64,000 nucleotides of DNA from assembly GCA_019400425.1 (NCBI GenBank), contig JAFREE010000020.1:186001-250000 (forward strand), given 5' to 3'. The notes under the pieces are model-generated. The model was not told the DNA's origin. It made no database searches and saw only the letters and a list, made by a program, of their open reading frames with translations. A program made the translations under genes and the position numbers. The DNA is from Hymenochaete sp. R1 (taxonomy: Eukaryota; Basidiomycota; Agaricomycetes; Hymenochaetales; Hymenochaetaceae). Positions 10,361 to 24,124 of this stretch are shown piece after piece. The first letter of the stretch is position 1; each line of letters begins with the position of its first letter.

Positions 10361-13300
10361 ATGCAAGCTCTGATGGGGAAGAGTCCAAAGACGCCGACAC
10401 CACAGGAGTTGTACCGGGCTAGGAAACAACGCGAGGAGGAAGAAAAGAATGCGCTGCTGCCACCCGGGCTGATCAACCATGGCAACACCTGCTTCATGAA
10501 CTCCGTACTGCAAGGGGTGCGCGCGTGTGCTGACATGTTTGTTTCTTGCGGCTGCGGTCACTGACTGATTGATTCTTTGGGTGTTATAGCTACTGGCGAC
10601 TCCGATGCTTGCTGACATTGTGCGGTTCTCTTTGCCGGAGACTTACGCGCCTATTTTATCTCGTCGGAGTCCGCAGCTAACGAACGGACATGGGCTCGGA
10701 GGTGCGGGGGAGCATGAGTGGGAACAAGGGATGCCGCTTGGGGATGCGTTCGTCATTCTAATGTACAAGGCATGGAAATCGCAGGATGAGAAGAGGAGAC
10801 AAACGTTGAGCCCGAGGTAAGGGTTATCTCTACATGTTGTAGCAGCTTGTCGAATGTTAACGCCATCGTTGTGAATAAAGGGAATTGCTAGCAAAGATCG
10901 GTGCCAAATACGATCAGTATCTGGATTTCAGGCAACAGGACGCACATGAACTTCTCAGACATTTGCTAGATGCAATGCGCATGGAAGAGCTTGATGTGAG
11001 TTCCGTCTCAAAGTGATTGGATCAATGTTTATTAAATTGGATTTAGATCATCAAGAAACGCCAACCTGTCCCTCCCAAGGCGAAGCGGAAGCGCAAACTG
11101 AAGGGACTTGCCATCGCCCCCTCTCCTACCGAGGAAGTACCAATACGCGAGGAAGATCGTCTCACTTCGTTTGTGGACATGGTATTTGGCGGGCAGCTCG
11201 CATCGATTCTGGTGTGCGAAAAGTGCAAGAAGATCTCGTGTACGACGGAGGATTTCAACGACCTTTCTCTTCCCATCAAGCAGGAAGATTACGAAAAAGC
11301 TCGCAAACGAGATCGAATACGAACTATTGCCAGGAAATTAGGTATACGTGGGAGAGCGACTATCCGAGAACTCGATATCCCGGAGGGGCCAAGGTCAAGT
11401 AGTGTACCGGCAAGTCCCCTGAGACGGAGCGAAGAGGCGGAGAAGTCATTTGAGATCGTGTTGAAGGATACAGAGGCTCGGAGAAGAAGCCTTGAGCATA
11501 GGGAGAATCGACCTGAAGTTCCAACGACAACAGTGGAAGAGGTTATTATCGAAGAGGAAAAGTCGGGTTCCGATGCAGCGAAGGAAGATGCACGCTTTTT
11601 AACTGTTTCTGATGATGCGCGTGATCGGGAGAAGGAGGATGGTCAAAAGGAAAAGGACGAGGATGGTTGGGTAAAGCTTCGTAGGAAGATCACTGTCGGT
11701 GTGAAAAAGGGCAAGAAACGACACTCGAAAGAACGCCCAAAACCCCAACAGCAGCCAACAATTGAGGAGCTTCAGTCCGATGTCAATCCGGACGAGACAT
11801 TGGACTCATTCGTAGATGTCAAAGCCCCGACACCTATGCAAGTCTCTCCATCGGCTTCTCCGAGGCTTGGGCCGACAATAGCTCTTCCCCGTTTCGCGTT
11901 TCCTCGTCGAAATTCCGCAAAGGACCCGACTTCACCTGCGGCTTCTGCTTCAAATACACCGCCACGTACCCCGGAGTCAAACCCAGCCCCGTTACCTCGA
12001 GGCGATCGTTCTCCGTCGCAAAACGTACCAACCGTTCCAGCTTCATCGACGAGTCAAACAATCACGGAGGCCGTTGTGCGCGAGAAGCCTCCTAGACCGG
12101 CGAGACCTTCCCGTTCCGACTCTCAATATCTGAAAAGGCTGCTTGCTGATATTCCTGCACATAACAACACGTCCTTTAATATCTTTCGTAACGTGCCACT
12201 AACGCATTCATCGCCGGATATATCAGAGTTACGAGGGTCCTGGCCAAAGGCAGGAAATGTACAGAGCATAGAGGGCTGCTTGCGTATGTTCACCTCCGTT
12301 GAAGTCCTCGATGGAGAGAACATGGTCGGATGTCGAAGGTGTTGGAAAGCGGAGCATGCTTACAACTCGCAGAAGGAGTTAAGGAAGGAAGAAACAGACT
12401 CAGAGGAAGAGATTGGTGAAGAAGGAGGCGCGTCTGACTCCAGCGCCAGTGTCAAAATCAGTCTGGCGAATGACGAAGACCAATCGAACACCGACAGCCC
12501 TCACTTATCAAGCCATACTTTCGAGCTCAGCGATACCTCACCTAATCGTTCACCGTCCTCACACACGCTTTCAAATGGTTACTTACATAGCGACGAGCAA
12601 AATGCTTCTTTACCGCTTCACATGCAACGATCGTCCTCTCATACCTCCTCTGTACCCTCTATATCCATGACCGCACCTGATAGCTCACCTCCCGGAATGT
12701 CACGGTCACCTTCCTTGGCTGGCAGCAGTACGATCAACGAAGCGCCAGTTTCACTCCGTCTTCCATCCCAACATGTTCGTATGCCTGCCGAGCGAAATTC
12801 ACTCTCTCTCACCATCTCGAGCGACACAAGTAGCCTGAGCTCCGACGGCGGTGAGGACGAGCCAGAAGGAACCGAAAGCTCCTTGACGGCATCAGTTCAC
12901 TCCGAATCTTCCGCTCTTTCTGCGTCGTCTACAAGTCAAGCGACGGATTGTGGCCAGTCGCCGTCTCCTGGGCCGTCACAACCCAGTAAAAAGTCTGAGA
13001 AGGCGAAGCAGGTTGTGATGCGGCGCGCGTACAAACGATACCTTATCGCAAAGCCCCCTCCTGTCCTCGTCGTTCATTTGAAACGTTTTCAGCAGATGGG
13101 CCGTTCTCCGTCCCAGTACTACTCGCTTGCGAATTTGAAGAAGCTGGAGGATCCGGTGAGCTTCTCGGAGTATTTGGATGTCGCACCGTTCCTTTTGCCG
13201 CGCAAGGAGGAAATAAACTCGTCCGGCACGAAGGGGAAGGAGAGGAGTAAGGAGTCTGAAGTGAGTCAAGGAGGGTGCATATACCGCCTGTACGCTGTCG

Positions 13301-13740
13301 TGGTACATATCGGTAATATGGTGAGTTCTTGTCCCTTACCTCTTTTCACTTCGAACGCAGCTCATCCCATTGTTCTTCCGTATTCATAGCTCGGCGGTCA
13401 TTACGTTGCGTATGTCGCGCTCCCCGACAAAGAGCCCATCACCTCTCCATTCGAAACACAATCATCCGAGAACCAATCCACCAACAGCTTATCAGCCTCA
13501 CCACCCATATCCGATACCCTTAGCACAAACTCGAGGCCAAGTAACTCCCGAACTACGTCTTTCACCAAATCAGCGAATCCTCCCGGACATGGGCATGGCA
13601 AGTCACGAACATCGTCATCATCAATTGCGTCGGGAATTCAGAGGCAGTGGTGCTATGTGAGTGATACTACTGTGAGACTCGTCTCACTGGAAGAAGTATT
13701 GCAGGCGAAAGCGTACATCTGTATGTATGAGAAGATTTGA
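10361..13740 (+). CDS. Ubiquitin-specific protease (USP/UBP family, C19)
   Basis: Cysteine protease predicted to remove ubiquitin from proteins, 1040 residues. Exons: 10361-10516, 10590-10816, 10881-10995, 11047-13320, 13390-13740. The Cys box GLINHGNTCFMNSVLQ lies at about residues 36-51. The conserved FRQQDAHELL segment is at about 144. The zinc-ribbon-like CxxC pairs appear as LVCEKCKKIS and, after the insert, MVGCRRCWKAE. VVHLKRF is at about 840, the catalytic His box GGHYVAYV at 926-933, and WCYVSDTTV closes the fold. The catalytic Cys and His and the downstream Asp-bearing segment are intact, so the enzyme should be active. A Ser/Pro-rich, probably disordered insert of several hundred residues splits the catalytic domain, as in the Ubp16/USP16-like group. 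The exact orthologue is not assigned. Confidence 0.93.
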
Positions 13741-15036
13741 GAAAGTGAGACTTCGAAAATTCTGTGAAGCAGTCGTTTGTTCATGTTGTGATTCTGTTTC
13801 GTTCCATTTCGCTCTTTACAGCTTGCCACTCATTTGAAAATATCTGGAATGTGTTCTGTTTGTTTCGTGATTATGGAAATTATTGTCACGGAATGTTTGT
13901 TTGCTTCCACAGCTTGATAACTTGATGCATGGACGTGATTTATTTTTATTACCCTTTATCCCACCTTCCATTCGCATTCTTATTCTTTAGCTTAGCCATG
14001 TGTCGTAGCGTATTGGAGCCTAGAGACCTTATGTTCATTTACCGGAATGAGAATGCAGAGGCAAGTTGTGGAGGCTACAAGCTCCCTTCGATTTATCAGG
14101 GACTCGTCCCTACCGAGTACAGGGGCGTGCATTTCGATGGATTGAAACATACATGAGCTGCAAGGCTCGGACTTCATCCTTCCCGGTAACAGTGATACTG
14201 TTATCCAATCGCAAAGATAAGAACAAGCCATTCCATATAAACCCACCCATCTAAGGATAGAAGCGATACTTCACCCACATCTCCCCACCCTTCCTCCTTC
14301 TCTTCCCCTCTTCTCGCCTTGCCACTGTCCGACCAATAACCAGCGGAGACGTCGCCCTACACACAATCTGAAACCGTGCAGCCAGTGGACGCGCGACGTC
14401 CATGTACTTGTGCACAAAAGTCAATGAACGATCCAGAGCGACGTATTGCTCTACGTTTGGTTGTTCTGAAGTTGCGTCGCCATGACCCGGGCTGTAGGAT
14501 CTGGAGGCGAGGCGGTATGAGAGAAGAGAAGCTGATCTTGGTGGGGATGCATTGTAGTAGTGAAGAGAGATGTTGGTGAAGGGCGTATAGGTGAAAGAGC
14601 GTGTGAGGTTTGGGGAAGGGGTCGAGTGTGGCGAGGGGGATGTGAAGCCAGAGGATTTTATTGCCATAAGTAGGAAGGGTGTATTAAAGGAATGGACGGC
14701 TCGTTCAACTGCCGGATTGCGAACGGTGAAGTAAAACGGCGAGGGTCGGAGCTGTCCTGCTTGGTCTGAGCAAGTCTCCTCGTAAATGGATGGCAAGGAC
14801 GGTGCGTGCAAAGCATGGTTCAACGATAGCTGACTTTGCATTCTGCTCGTAAACCACTATTTCTGAGAACGACAGTGCAAAGAAACCCGGCTCTCTGGAG
14901 TCCCTGACCAGCCGAGCAATCTTCACTGAAATTGATACGCATTCGACACGCTCATCTGAAGCGCCGGGTCGTCACGTTTTCGAGATATCAATAGTTCATA
15001 TACAGCCCGCGTTAGAGCATGAGGTCGAACGTCGCC
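13741..15036. other. Convergent intergenic region with one unresolved open frame
   Basis: About 1.3 kb between the deubiquitinase stop and the IMPACT-like gene stop. Apart from the minus-strand open frame at 14251-14841, listed separately, I see no gene. Confidence 0.4.
14251..14841 (-). CDS. Unassigned open reading frame (196 codons)
   Basis: I do not recognise this product. The frame starts with an ATG at 14841 and ends WVKYRFYP-stop. It is only mildly biased in composition, with a basic stretch (RREEGKRRRKGG) near the end. A TAG acceptor-like site lies just upstream of the ATG, and another frame of 74 codons (14926-14705) overlaps it, so the true gene could have an upstream exon or a different start. 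It lies between two convergent genes. It could be a real small gene or a chance frame; coding potential cannot be measured here. Confidence 0.25.
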   Translation of the reverse strand: MQSQLSLNHALHAPSLPSIYEETCSDQAGQLRPSPFYFTVRNPAVERAVHSFNTPFLLMAIKSSGFTSPSPHSTPSPNLTRSFTYTPFTNISLHYYNASPPRSASLLSYRLASRSYSPGHGDATSEQPNVEQYVALDRSLTFVHKYMDVARPLAARFQIVCRATSPLVIGRTVARREEGKRRRKGGEMWVKYRFYP

Positions 15037-15821
15037 TTAGTCGTGCGAGGATTCCTTTTTGCGCGCCAATATCCCAGTTACGCTCCGGATCGCACTGTGT
15101 CTAGCATTGATTAGTCTTTTCGCGCGAGTGGGATCGGGACTGGGAGAAAGCAATATAGTTCTGTAGTCTGGTTTTTCAGACTTTTGTCGATCGGGCTGGT
15201 CCTTCGACTGTGAAGAAGAGGCGCTATCACCCTCAGGAGATGATAAAGATGCGAGTTCTGAGCGTAGCTCCGAGAGTTGTATATCCATGTCCTCAAGTTC
15301 CGAGATGTACCCTTCGACTTGCTCGATGAGTTTGAACCTCTTGCATACTTCACGGGCACATGTCTCAATGTGCGAGAAGCGCACGGGACCCAGGAGTGTA
15401 CCGCCGTACCTAACCGTATTTTAGTCGAGACATGAAAGGGAATTTGGAGCACATACCACCGGGTCACAATAACAACTGCATCGAGTACGCCTTCGCTTTC
15501 CATTGCGTCCAGTATCACCTTCCCACCACGATCCTCTCCATCGTCTTTCTTCCCACCCAGGACTTCGAAATCATCTGGCCCTCCTAATCCATTTTTGCCT
15601 TTCTTAAGACCCATGCACCTCCAAGCAGCTATTTCATGTGTCGCAGGCCGAGCAGCATGAACGATGAGTCCTACATGTTGGCGAAGCTTTTCAGCAGTGG
15701 AAGGCGACGTGCAGTGATAAATCGAGGCAACAAATATACTTCCGCGATCTCTGATCTCGGCAGACAGTGAAACAGGCTCGGGAGGAGGTTTCGAGTGAGA
15801 AACAAAGGCGTCAAGATTCAT
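15037..15821 (-). CDS. Stand-alone UPF0029 / IMPACT N-terminal-domain protein
   Basis: Protein of 245 residues in two exons (15821-15457, 15409-15037). Residues about 24-145 form the UPF0029 (YigZ/IMPACT) fold: SIFVASIYHCTSP, then HEIAAWRCMG, DDGEDRGG at 93-100, and TRWYGGTLLGPVRF spanning the splice junction at W122. IMPACT/Yih1 proteins bind Gcn1 and dampen Gcn2 activation, but they carry an RWD domain in front of this fold. None is visible here. Instead a charged, heptad-like segment (VEGYISELEDMDIQLSELR) and a Ser/Lys tail follow. MNLDAFVSH at 15821 is the first ATG in frame. Its role may be in translation control, but this is uncertain. It shares a 240-bp divergent region with CTP synthase. 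Confidence 0.8.
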
Positions 15822-16061
15822 GTCTGGATCAAGATCAAGACCGAAAACCAAATACGGAACCAGTGGGCGTATACAAGTAAGGGTGAGAAGACGCGTCGGG
15901 CGTAAAAAGATAAATTACGCGACGGAAACGTCGATTATCACGTGCGTCGCGTTCTCAAAATGATCCAGAAAAGAAATTTCGACAAAGTCACAGTCGCGTT
16001 CTCTCTTCTGGACACATCGTTCTCCCCTCATTCTGTTGGTCTCTTGTATTCGTCGACAGAA
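15822..16061. promoter_or_regulatory. Short bidirectional promoter region
   Basis: Only 240 bases separate the start codons of the minus-strand IMPACT-like gene and the plus-strand CTP synthase gene, so both promoters and leaders must share this stretch. No specific factor site is claimed. Confidence 0.5.
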
Positions 16062-18504
<2,443 letters not shown>

Positions 18505-20464
18505 ATGCGCAGACCCCAAAGATCGAGGGTCTGTGCGCTTGATATCATCTGCATCTGTATGGTTCTTAACATTATTATTGGGTATAAAATTGATTATAAT
18601 TAATCGGTGGTGTAAACGCCACATGAGATGTATCAATATCGTAAGCCTTTATTTCTTTAACTCATGATCATATGTGAACTGACTCTTACATCCATAGATC
18701 AACGAACTATGTGTTGTATAGGTGAAATTTGGAAAGTACTTTAAGTGACTGCGTAAACCTCTTAAGATTGGGTGGACGCTGGCATCTTTTTATGCACGAA
18801 CGTATTCAGCGATTAGTCGAGCCGTCGAGCTCACTTCAATAGGACAACAAATCAGGCCGGCCACGTAATGCGGTCAAGAAAAACGCGCAAAAATAGTTGT
18901 GTTACATGCTCTCTTATCGCTTCTTGTCCCTGGGAATCCGTCGAGTAAGTCGTTGCCCGTCTTACCTACGCACTGTTTCTGAATCTGCTGCTGTTCTCAA
19001 TATCTGTCATTACAACACACCTATTTTCCGCCCCCCTAGTAGATGGCCCTGCTTCTACTGGTATTCACCACCGCCCCTCTCAAGCCATCCCGTCGCCTCC
19101 CTTACTGGCTAGTTTATTCATGTTCCTTCCGACGACTGTTCTTGTACCACAGTGCCGCGGCCCTAGACTTGTTACCAAGGCTCTTTTCGGTGGCCACGCT
19201 TGCGCCTTTTCAATCTTGTGCAAGCACTCGTATTCTCGCTTTCTACCCTCCAATAAACTCACAAAAGGACTAGTTTTCGCTGAAAGTTGGGAACGCGATT
19301 CGCAGATGCTTGTATAAGCTTGAGAAATCGTAAACCGACCATTGGCAATAGTCATTCCACCACATGCCCGCCGATCAACCTGGTAATCCAAACACCATTG
19401 GGTCTAACAGGTCTAACACAGGTAGCAGAGGGGGGGCCGCTGCCAAAGACTCGGAGTGAGGACGATAACGACTATGACAAAAAACCGCCGCCGCAGCCAT
19501 TTTGCAGCGCGGCATAACGAACCATTGGTGATTTTGTCGAGCTATTTGGTCTGCTTTCAAGTCCAGTATCCAAGACTGGAGATTGAAGCACGCACGCTGA
19601 ACTCACTCAAATTTCATTCAATTAATGTCTTTTGTCCTTCGTTCGATAGGCAGTCAGCGGGTCACAGTTGTGTCCCGTGTCCCGAGAGTGTGATGTTTCG
19701 TGCTTGTCATTGTCGAAGCGGTGAAGTAAAACACTGGTACTTTATTTCTTTCCTATAGGCTATTGCTTAAATGTATGCGGTCTAAGCTTATGCGGTTCTC
19801 TGCCGAATTCTCACAGTCACATGATCGCGTTATGTGTTCGTGTTGACCCTTGTTGACCCTTCTGTGCGCGCAGCGCTCTGATCTGAGTTGTGGACGGAAC
19901 TTTCACTCCACTACCACCTAACTCGCCATGCCATCTCTCTCCACCAAACGCAAACCATTTTTAAATCTTTCGATATTAATAACCTCTAACCTCTATAAAT
20001 ATCCCCGCAGCCGCAGCACGTCAACCCTACTCCAGGTTTCCGGTCAGCGGTTGGGAAGAAGGTCTTATAATACCAAAATAACCAAGATGGTCGAGATAAT
20101 CGAGATTAAATCATCATCGCGGGTCCCCGCATCCACTGATTCCACATGATAATTGATTCCGGCTGACTGTGGCTACACAGGCTACACTCACCCGCTCGCG
20201 CGTCGGCTTGTGAGCCCCTTCCAAACGCCACTCGGTACCGAAACTCCTGCTTCTCGACGTCTTCGGTGCCTTGAGAACCTCCGCCTTCGCCTTTCCTTCG
20301 GTGCGTGTCAGCGGGTGGCTGGATAGAATACTCGGACCTGGAGACGAGCACCAAACGTGACCACTTCAGAGACGTAGCGTTGGTCGATACATACTTATTC
20401 AAAAAAAAAAGGAGAAGGAAGATGTGTCGGAGACACGGGGCCTGGGGTCGGATGGAGCGCACTA

Positions 20465-20494
20465 ATATTGGTATTAGTATTGGTATTAGTATTG
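20465..20494. repeat. TTGGTATTAGTA-type tandem repeat
   Basis: Alternating ATTGGT and ATTAGT hexamers in non-coding sequence. Confidence 0.75.
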
Positions 20495-21863
20495 AAACAG
20501 ACAGACAGACAAACAGGGAAGTCCGAGTCGCGCATCTACCGAATCTACAGGAGTGGAGTACTACTGTACTGTACTACTGGTGGTCCGGTTCACCGATAAC
20601 TGCCATGAACTTGCAGCTGTAGCAAGCACTTCCTGCCGCCACTCCCCCGCGGGCCCGACTGTCGCAGGCTCCTGGCTCCTGGCTCCGCAGCTCCCCCGCC
20701 ATAAAGAATAAAAAGAATAAAAAGATCTTTCCCAAATCCAAAGACGAATCCAAAGACGACGAAAACTTGAAACCGCGCGCGTCGTTCATTTGTCCAATTA
20801 CAGAGACGCGAGGGTCGGAGGGTCGGAGGGTCGTAAGGAGTGAGGAGTGAGGAGTGTACCAGTGCCCGGTGTACTGGTCGTGCCCCAAGTGCCCCAGCGA
20901 TAGCGATAATATTGACCTGGGTGATGATGATGCACGCTCCCGCTCCCGCTCCCCCGTCGGCGAAAACGCGTGTTTTCAGCGTTCAGTGTTCGGTGTGTAT
21001 ATATAGGACACCACTAGTACTGGGTACTGGGAGCATATACCGTCACCTCCGACCGACCGACCGACCGACCGGCCAACCGTGACGGAGGCTGACGCTCCGC
21101 GAAACCCGATTATCGATATCGATATTCGATGACGGCAAGATGCGTAATACCAATACCAATACCAACACTAATACTGCTAAATAGAAATAGAAATAGAATG
21201 CGTGTGTGTGCCTGGGTCCTGGGTCCTGGGTGTGGCGCGGCATTGACGTCCGCGTTCGCGTTTGCTGTTCGCAACGAGTCGGAGTCGGAGGGAACACGTT
21301 ATTCAAAGGTTCGGACGTTCGGACGCTTCATTAATATTAATATTACGATAAAGCACTGACACTGACACTGAATAGCTCTCTTCTTTATCAGGCACAAGGC
21401 ACAAAGCGAGGCGGGGAAGGGGTTTTAGGGGAGAGGAGAGGTGGAGAGGCGCTGGTGGGTATTGGTACTGGTATTTTCGGCTTTACCAATACCGATGCCA
21501 ACACCAATACTGACGCGTTTGGTCATAGTAGTTATGTCAGTTGAGGGTGGTGTACTTCAAGGAGCAGCCTGTAATAGGGTCTTTGGGGTTGGGGGCTTGG
21601 ATTGCTGTGAGTGCCAGCGTAGAGTGAGTGGAGGTTACACCACACTGGCCGGCTGGCACTTCGAGTCGCGTATCCGACTCGGTGAGTCGGTGGAAATGCT
21701 AATAGGAATAGTAACTACAATATTAATACCCTTCCCCTTTCCCCTTTCGCTTCCCCCTTCGGTGATTGGTGGACCCCTTCAGGCATCAATCTCTTCCACA
21801 GTTCCACTGTTCCAGCAAGCTTAAGGGAAGGGGGCGTGTCGGTATGAATGAATGGCCTGTTCA

Positions 21864-21892
21864 TATTGATATTGATATTGATATTGATATTG
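21864..21892. repeat. ATTGAT hexanucleotide repeat
   Basis: Nearly five perfect ATTGAT units in non-coding sequence. Confidence 0.85.
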
Positions 21893-22071
21893 CGAACTTA
21901 AGACTTGGCTTGAGGGTTGCGACTTGCGGATTGCGGGTTCCTAAGGTCCCGTCGCAATGGCCGATGGACTGATGAGTCGATGGGGCCGACGGGTCGATGG
22001 TTGATGTTTACCAGTACTCGTGCCACCCAGTGGAAGCCGCGACGCAGGTTGGGTTCGGGAAGCTTACTTTG

Positions 22072-22094
22072 TATAAGTTATAAGTTATAAGTTT
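22072..22094. repeat. TATAAGT heptanucleotide repeat
   Basis: Three adjoining TATAAGT units in non-coding sequence. Confidence 0.75.
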
Positions 22095-22420
22095 ATACGC
22101 GGAGCCATTCGCCATTCGGTGTTCGGTGTTCGGGGCCGCGAACATTAGTAGTAGCGGTGACAGTAATAGTAATAGTAGTCGTAGTACCTCGCACCTTCGC
22201 ACCGTCTCGCCTTCTCAAGTCACCAATACCGATTTCCAATACCGATTTCCAATTCCTGGATTCGCAAAAACGAAGTCATATTTCGTCTTTCAAAGTTCGT
22301 CTTTGGTCATTCTGAGTCGTCTGACGTCCCTCGGGCTCCTTTTAGACTCCGATGCGTTCTTCACTTTCACTTTCATTGGTAAGTCGCACGCACGCGAGCG
22401 AGAGTCGTGTTTTGCGTTGT

Positions 22421-22465
22421 GGACACAGGACACGGACACAGGACACGGACACAGGACACAGGACA
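22421..22465. repeat. GGACAC minisatellite
   Basis: Interleaved GGACACA and GGACAC units repeated about seven times in non-coding sequence. Confidence 0.85.
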
Positions 22466-22566
22466 GAACGGCGGCAGCGATTCGGCGACACAGAGAGGTG
22501 CGCGTGTCTTTCTTTTCCTGACTGGCTGATTGGTTCGGGGGCCGAAACCGTGTGTTGTGCATCACA

Positions 22567-22600
22567 AACCACGAATCACGAACCACGAATCACGAATCGC
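22567..22600. repeat. ACGAATC-type tandem repeat
   Basis: Repeated ACGAAYC-like units (about four) in non-coding sequence, close to the GGACAC minisatellite. Confidence 0.75.
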
Positions 22601-24124
22601 GCGCCGTGTGCTATATACCGTCGGCGGTCGGAGGAAGGGCGTAAACTTACGGTAAAGGAGGAGAAGGATGGGGGACGGGGTGGAAAGTCCCGGTCACTGG
22701 TGACTGGAATGATCACGGTGGGACGAATCAAAATCAAAGTCAAGATCAAGATCAAATCAAATCAAATGGACGCACTTCCACCGGTTGATACCATATGCAT
22801 CTATGTTTTTACTGAGAACCGGGTACTCGTTACGCGTGCTGCACGCGTGTAGAGCGCCAAAAGGACGCCGAATGGGAGGGATTTGACAACTAATATTAAC
22901 GTTGATAGTGATAGTCGACGTTCGACCATGTTGGTTTTATGTGTTTGTTAGGCGTTAAGTGGTAGGTAAGAGCCTGGATATGGATAGAGTGGGAGGGACG
23001 GCAGCACGTACCAGTAGGCATTGATGACTGAAAGAAGGAGTGCGTCCGCGGACAGGAGGGCGCCGGATTTGAAATGAATGTCAGAACGACAATGAGGACG
23101 GAAGGAGATTGAATTTGAATGTAGAAAATGATGTGGTAAAGGGAGGAAGGAGGAAAGGCCGGAGGGAGCGGGGAACTGAGTGATTCAAACTGATTGAGTT
23201 GCGGGCTGGGGCGGGAATGGATTTGAGGAATTGGAAGTAGTATAGAATATTATGTATAGCATACGGTATGTTTTTTTTATGTTGAAGTAAAGTGGGGAAG
23301 GAGTGAAGGAAGGGCGAAAGAGAGGAGAAAGGGAGAAAGGGACTAGTACTGTCGGAGTGACGGGAGGAAGAAGGAGCGCGAGGGGAGAGTTACGTAAGAG
23401 AGATAAGGCACGAGTTCAGGCACACAGGTGGTAACTAACTTCTCCTGAGTGAGTCTACGCTTTGACTCGCCCCAAGGTGAAGCAGTCAGACTCAGAGAGC
23501 ACGAACGACATGTCAATGTCTTTATGAAAGTAAGAGAGAGAGCGTGGGAGAGTCGTCGAGGACTGGACCAGTACTAGCCATGCTTATCTATGAATGATCT
23601 CTGTTAATGTATTCCCTTTATTACATTGTAATATTTAATATTTAAATATGAATATTTCCTATATTTACCCATAAACTCAGGCACACACACGCGCCCGCTC
23701 ACTCATTCATCACATCACATCAACCCATCACACTTCCCTCCTTCCCTTCATCACTTCCCATCATCATCACTCACTCACTCTCTCAGTCTCTCTCCTCCTG
23801 TTCCCCCTCCCTTCGCCGACCATCTCACTTCTAAAAAAAGTCACACACCAGGCTGAATCGTAATCGCAATCGCAATCGTGGTCGTAGTCGTGCCTGTGTC
23901 CGCTACTTCACGCAACTTTCTATACTTTCGCTTTCACTTTCATCCTGGCTTCTCCTTTCCCTTCCTCTTCCTCTCCTCTCAACCCAAACTCAAATCCGAA
24001 GCCTCCTACGCCGTCCACGCCATCGTCCGCATCCGCGTCCACGTCTGTCTCGTCTTCAGCAGCTCCAGCTCCAGCTCCAGCCCCCCGTCGACGGAAACCC
24101 AACTTCTTCTCCATCTCCGTCTCC

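Larger units (their letters stand above)
18505..24124. other. Gene-poor, microsatellite-rich region
   Basis: About 5.6 kb without a gene I can support. Open frames are short and mostly translate simple repeats. Many different short tandem repeats are packed between about 20.4 and 22.6 kb, and an AT-rich patch lies at about 23610-23670. The right end is probably the promoter and leader of the G-alpha gene. Confidence 0.55.

Noticed and set aside
22421..22600. Regular repeats resembling a CRISPR array
   Set aside because: Units are 6-7 nt without spacers, and the genome is eukaryotic; these are minisatellites.
22126..22852. Open frames of 130-170 codons in the repeat-rich region
   Set aside because: They translate simple repeats and change frame without splice signals; not credible genes.
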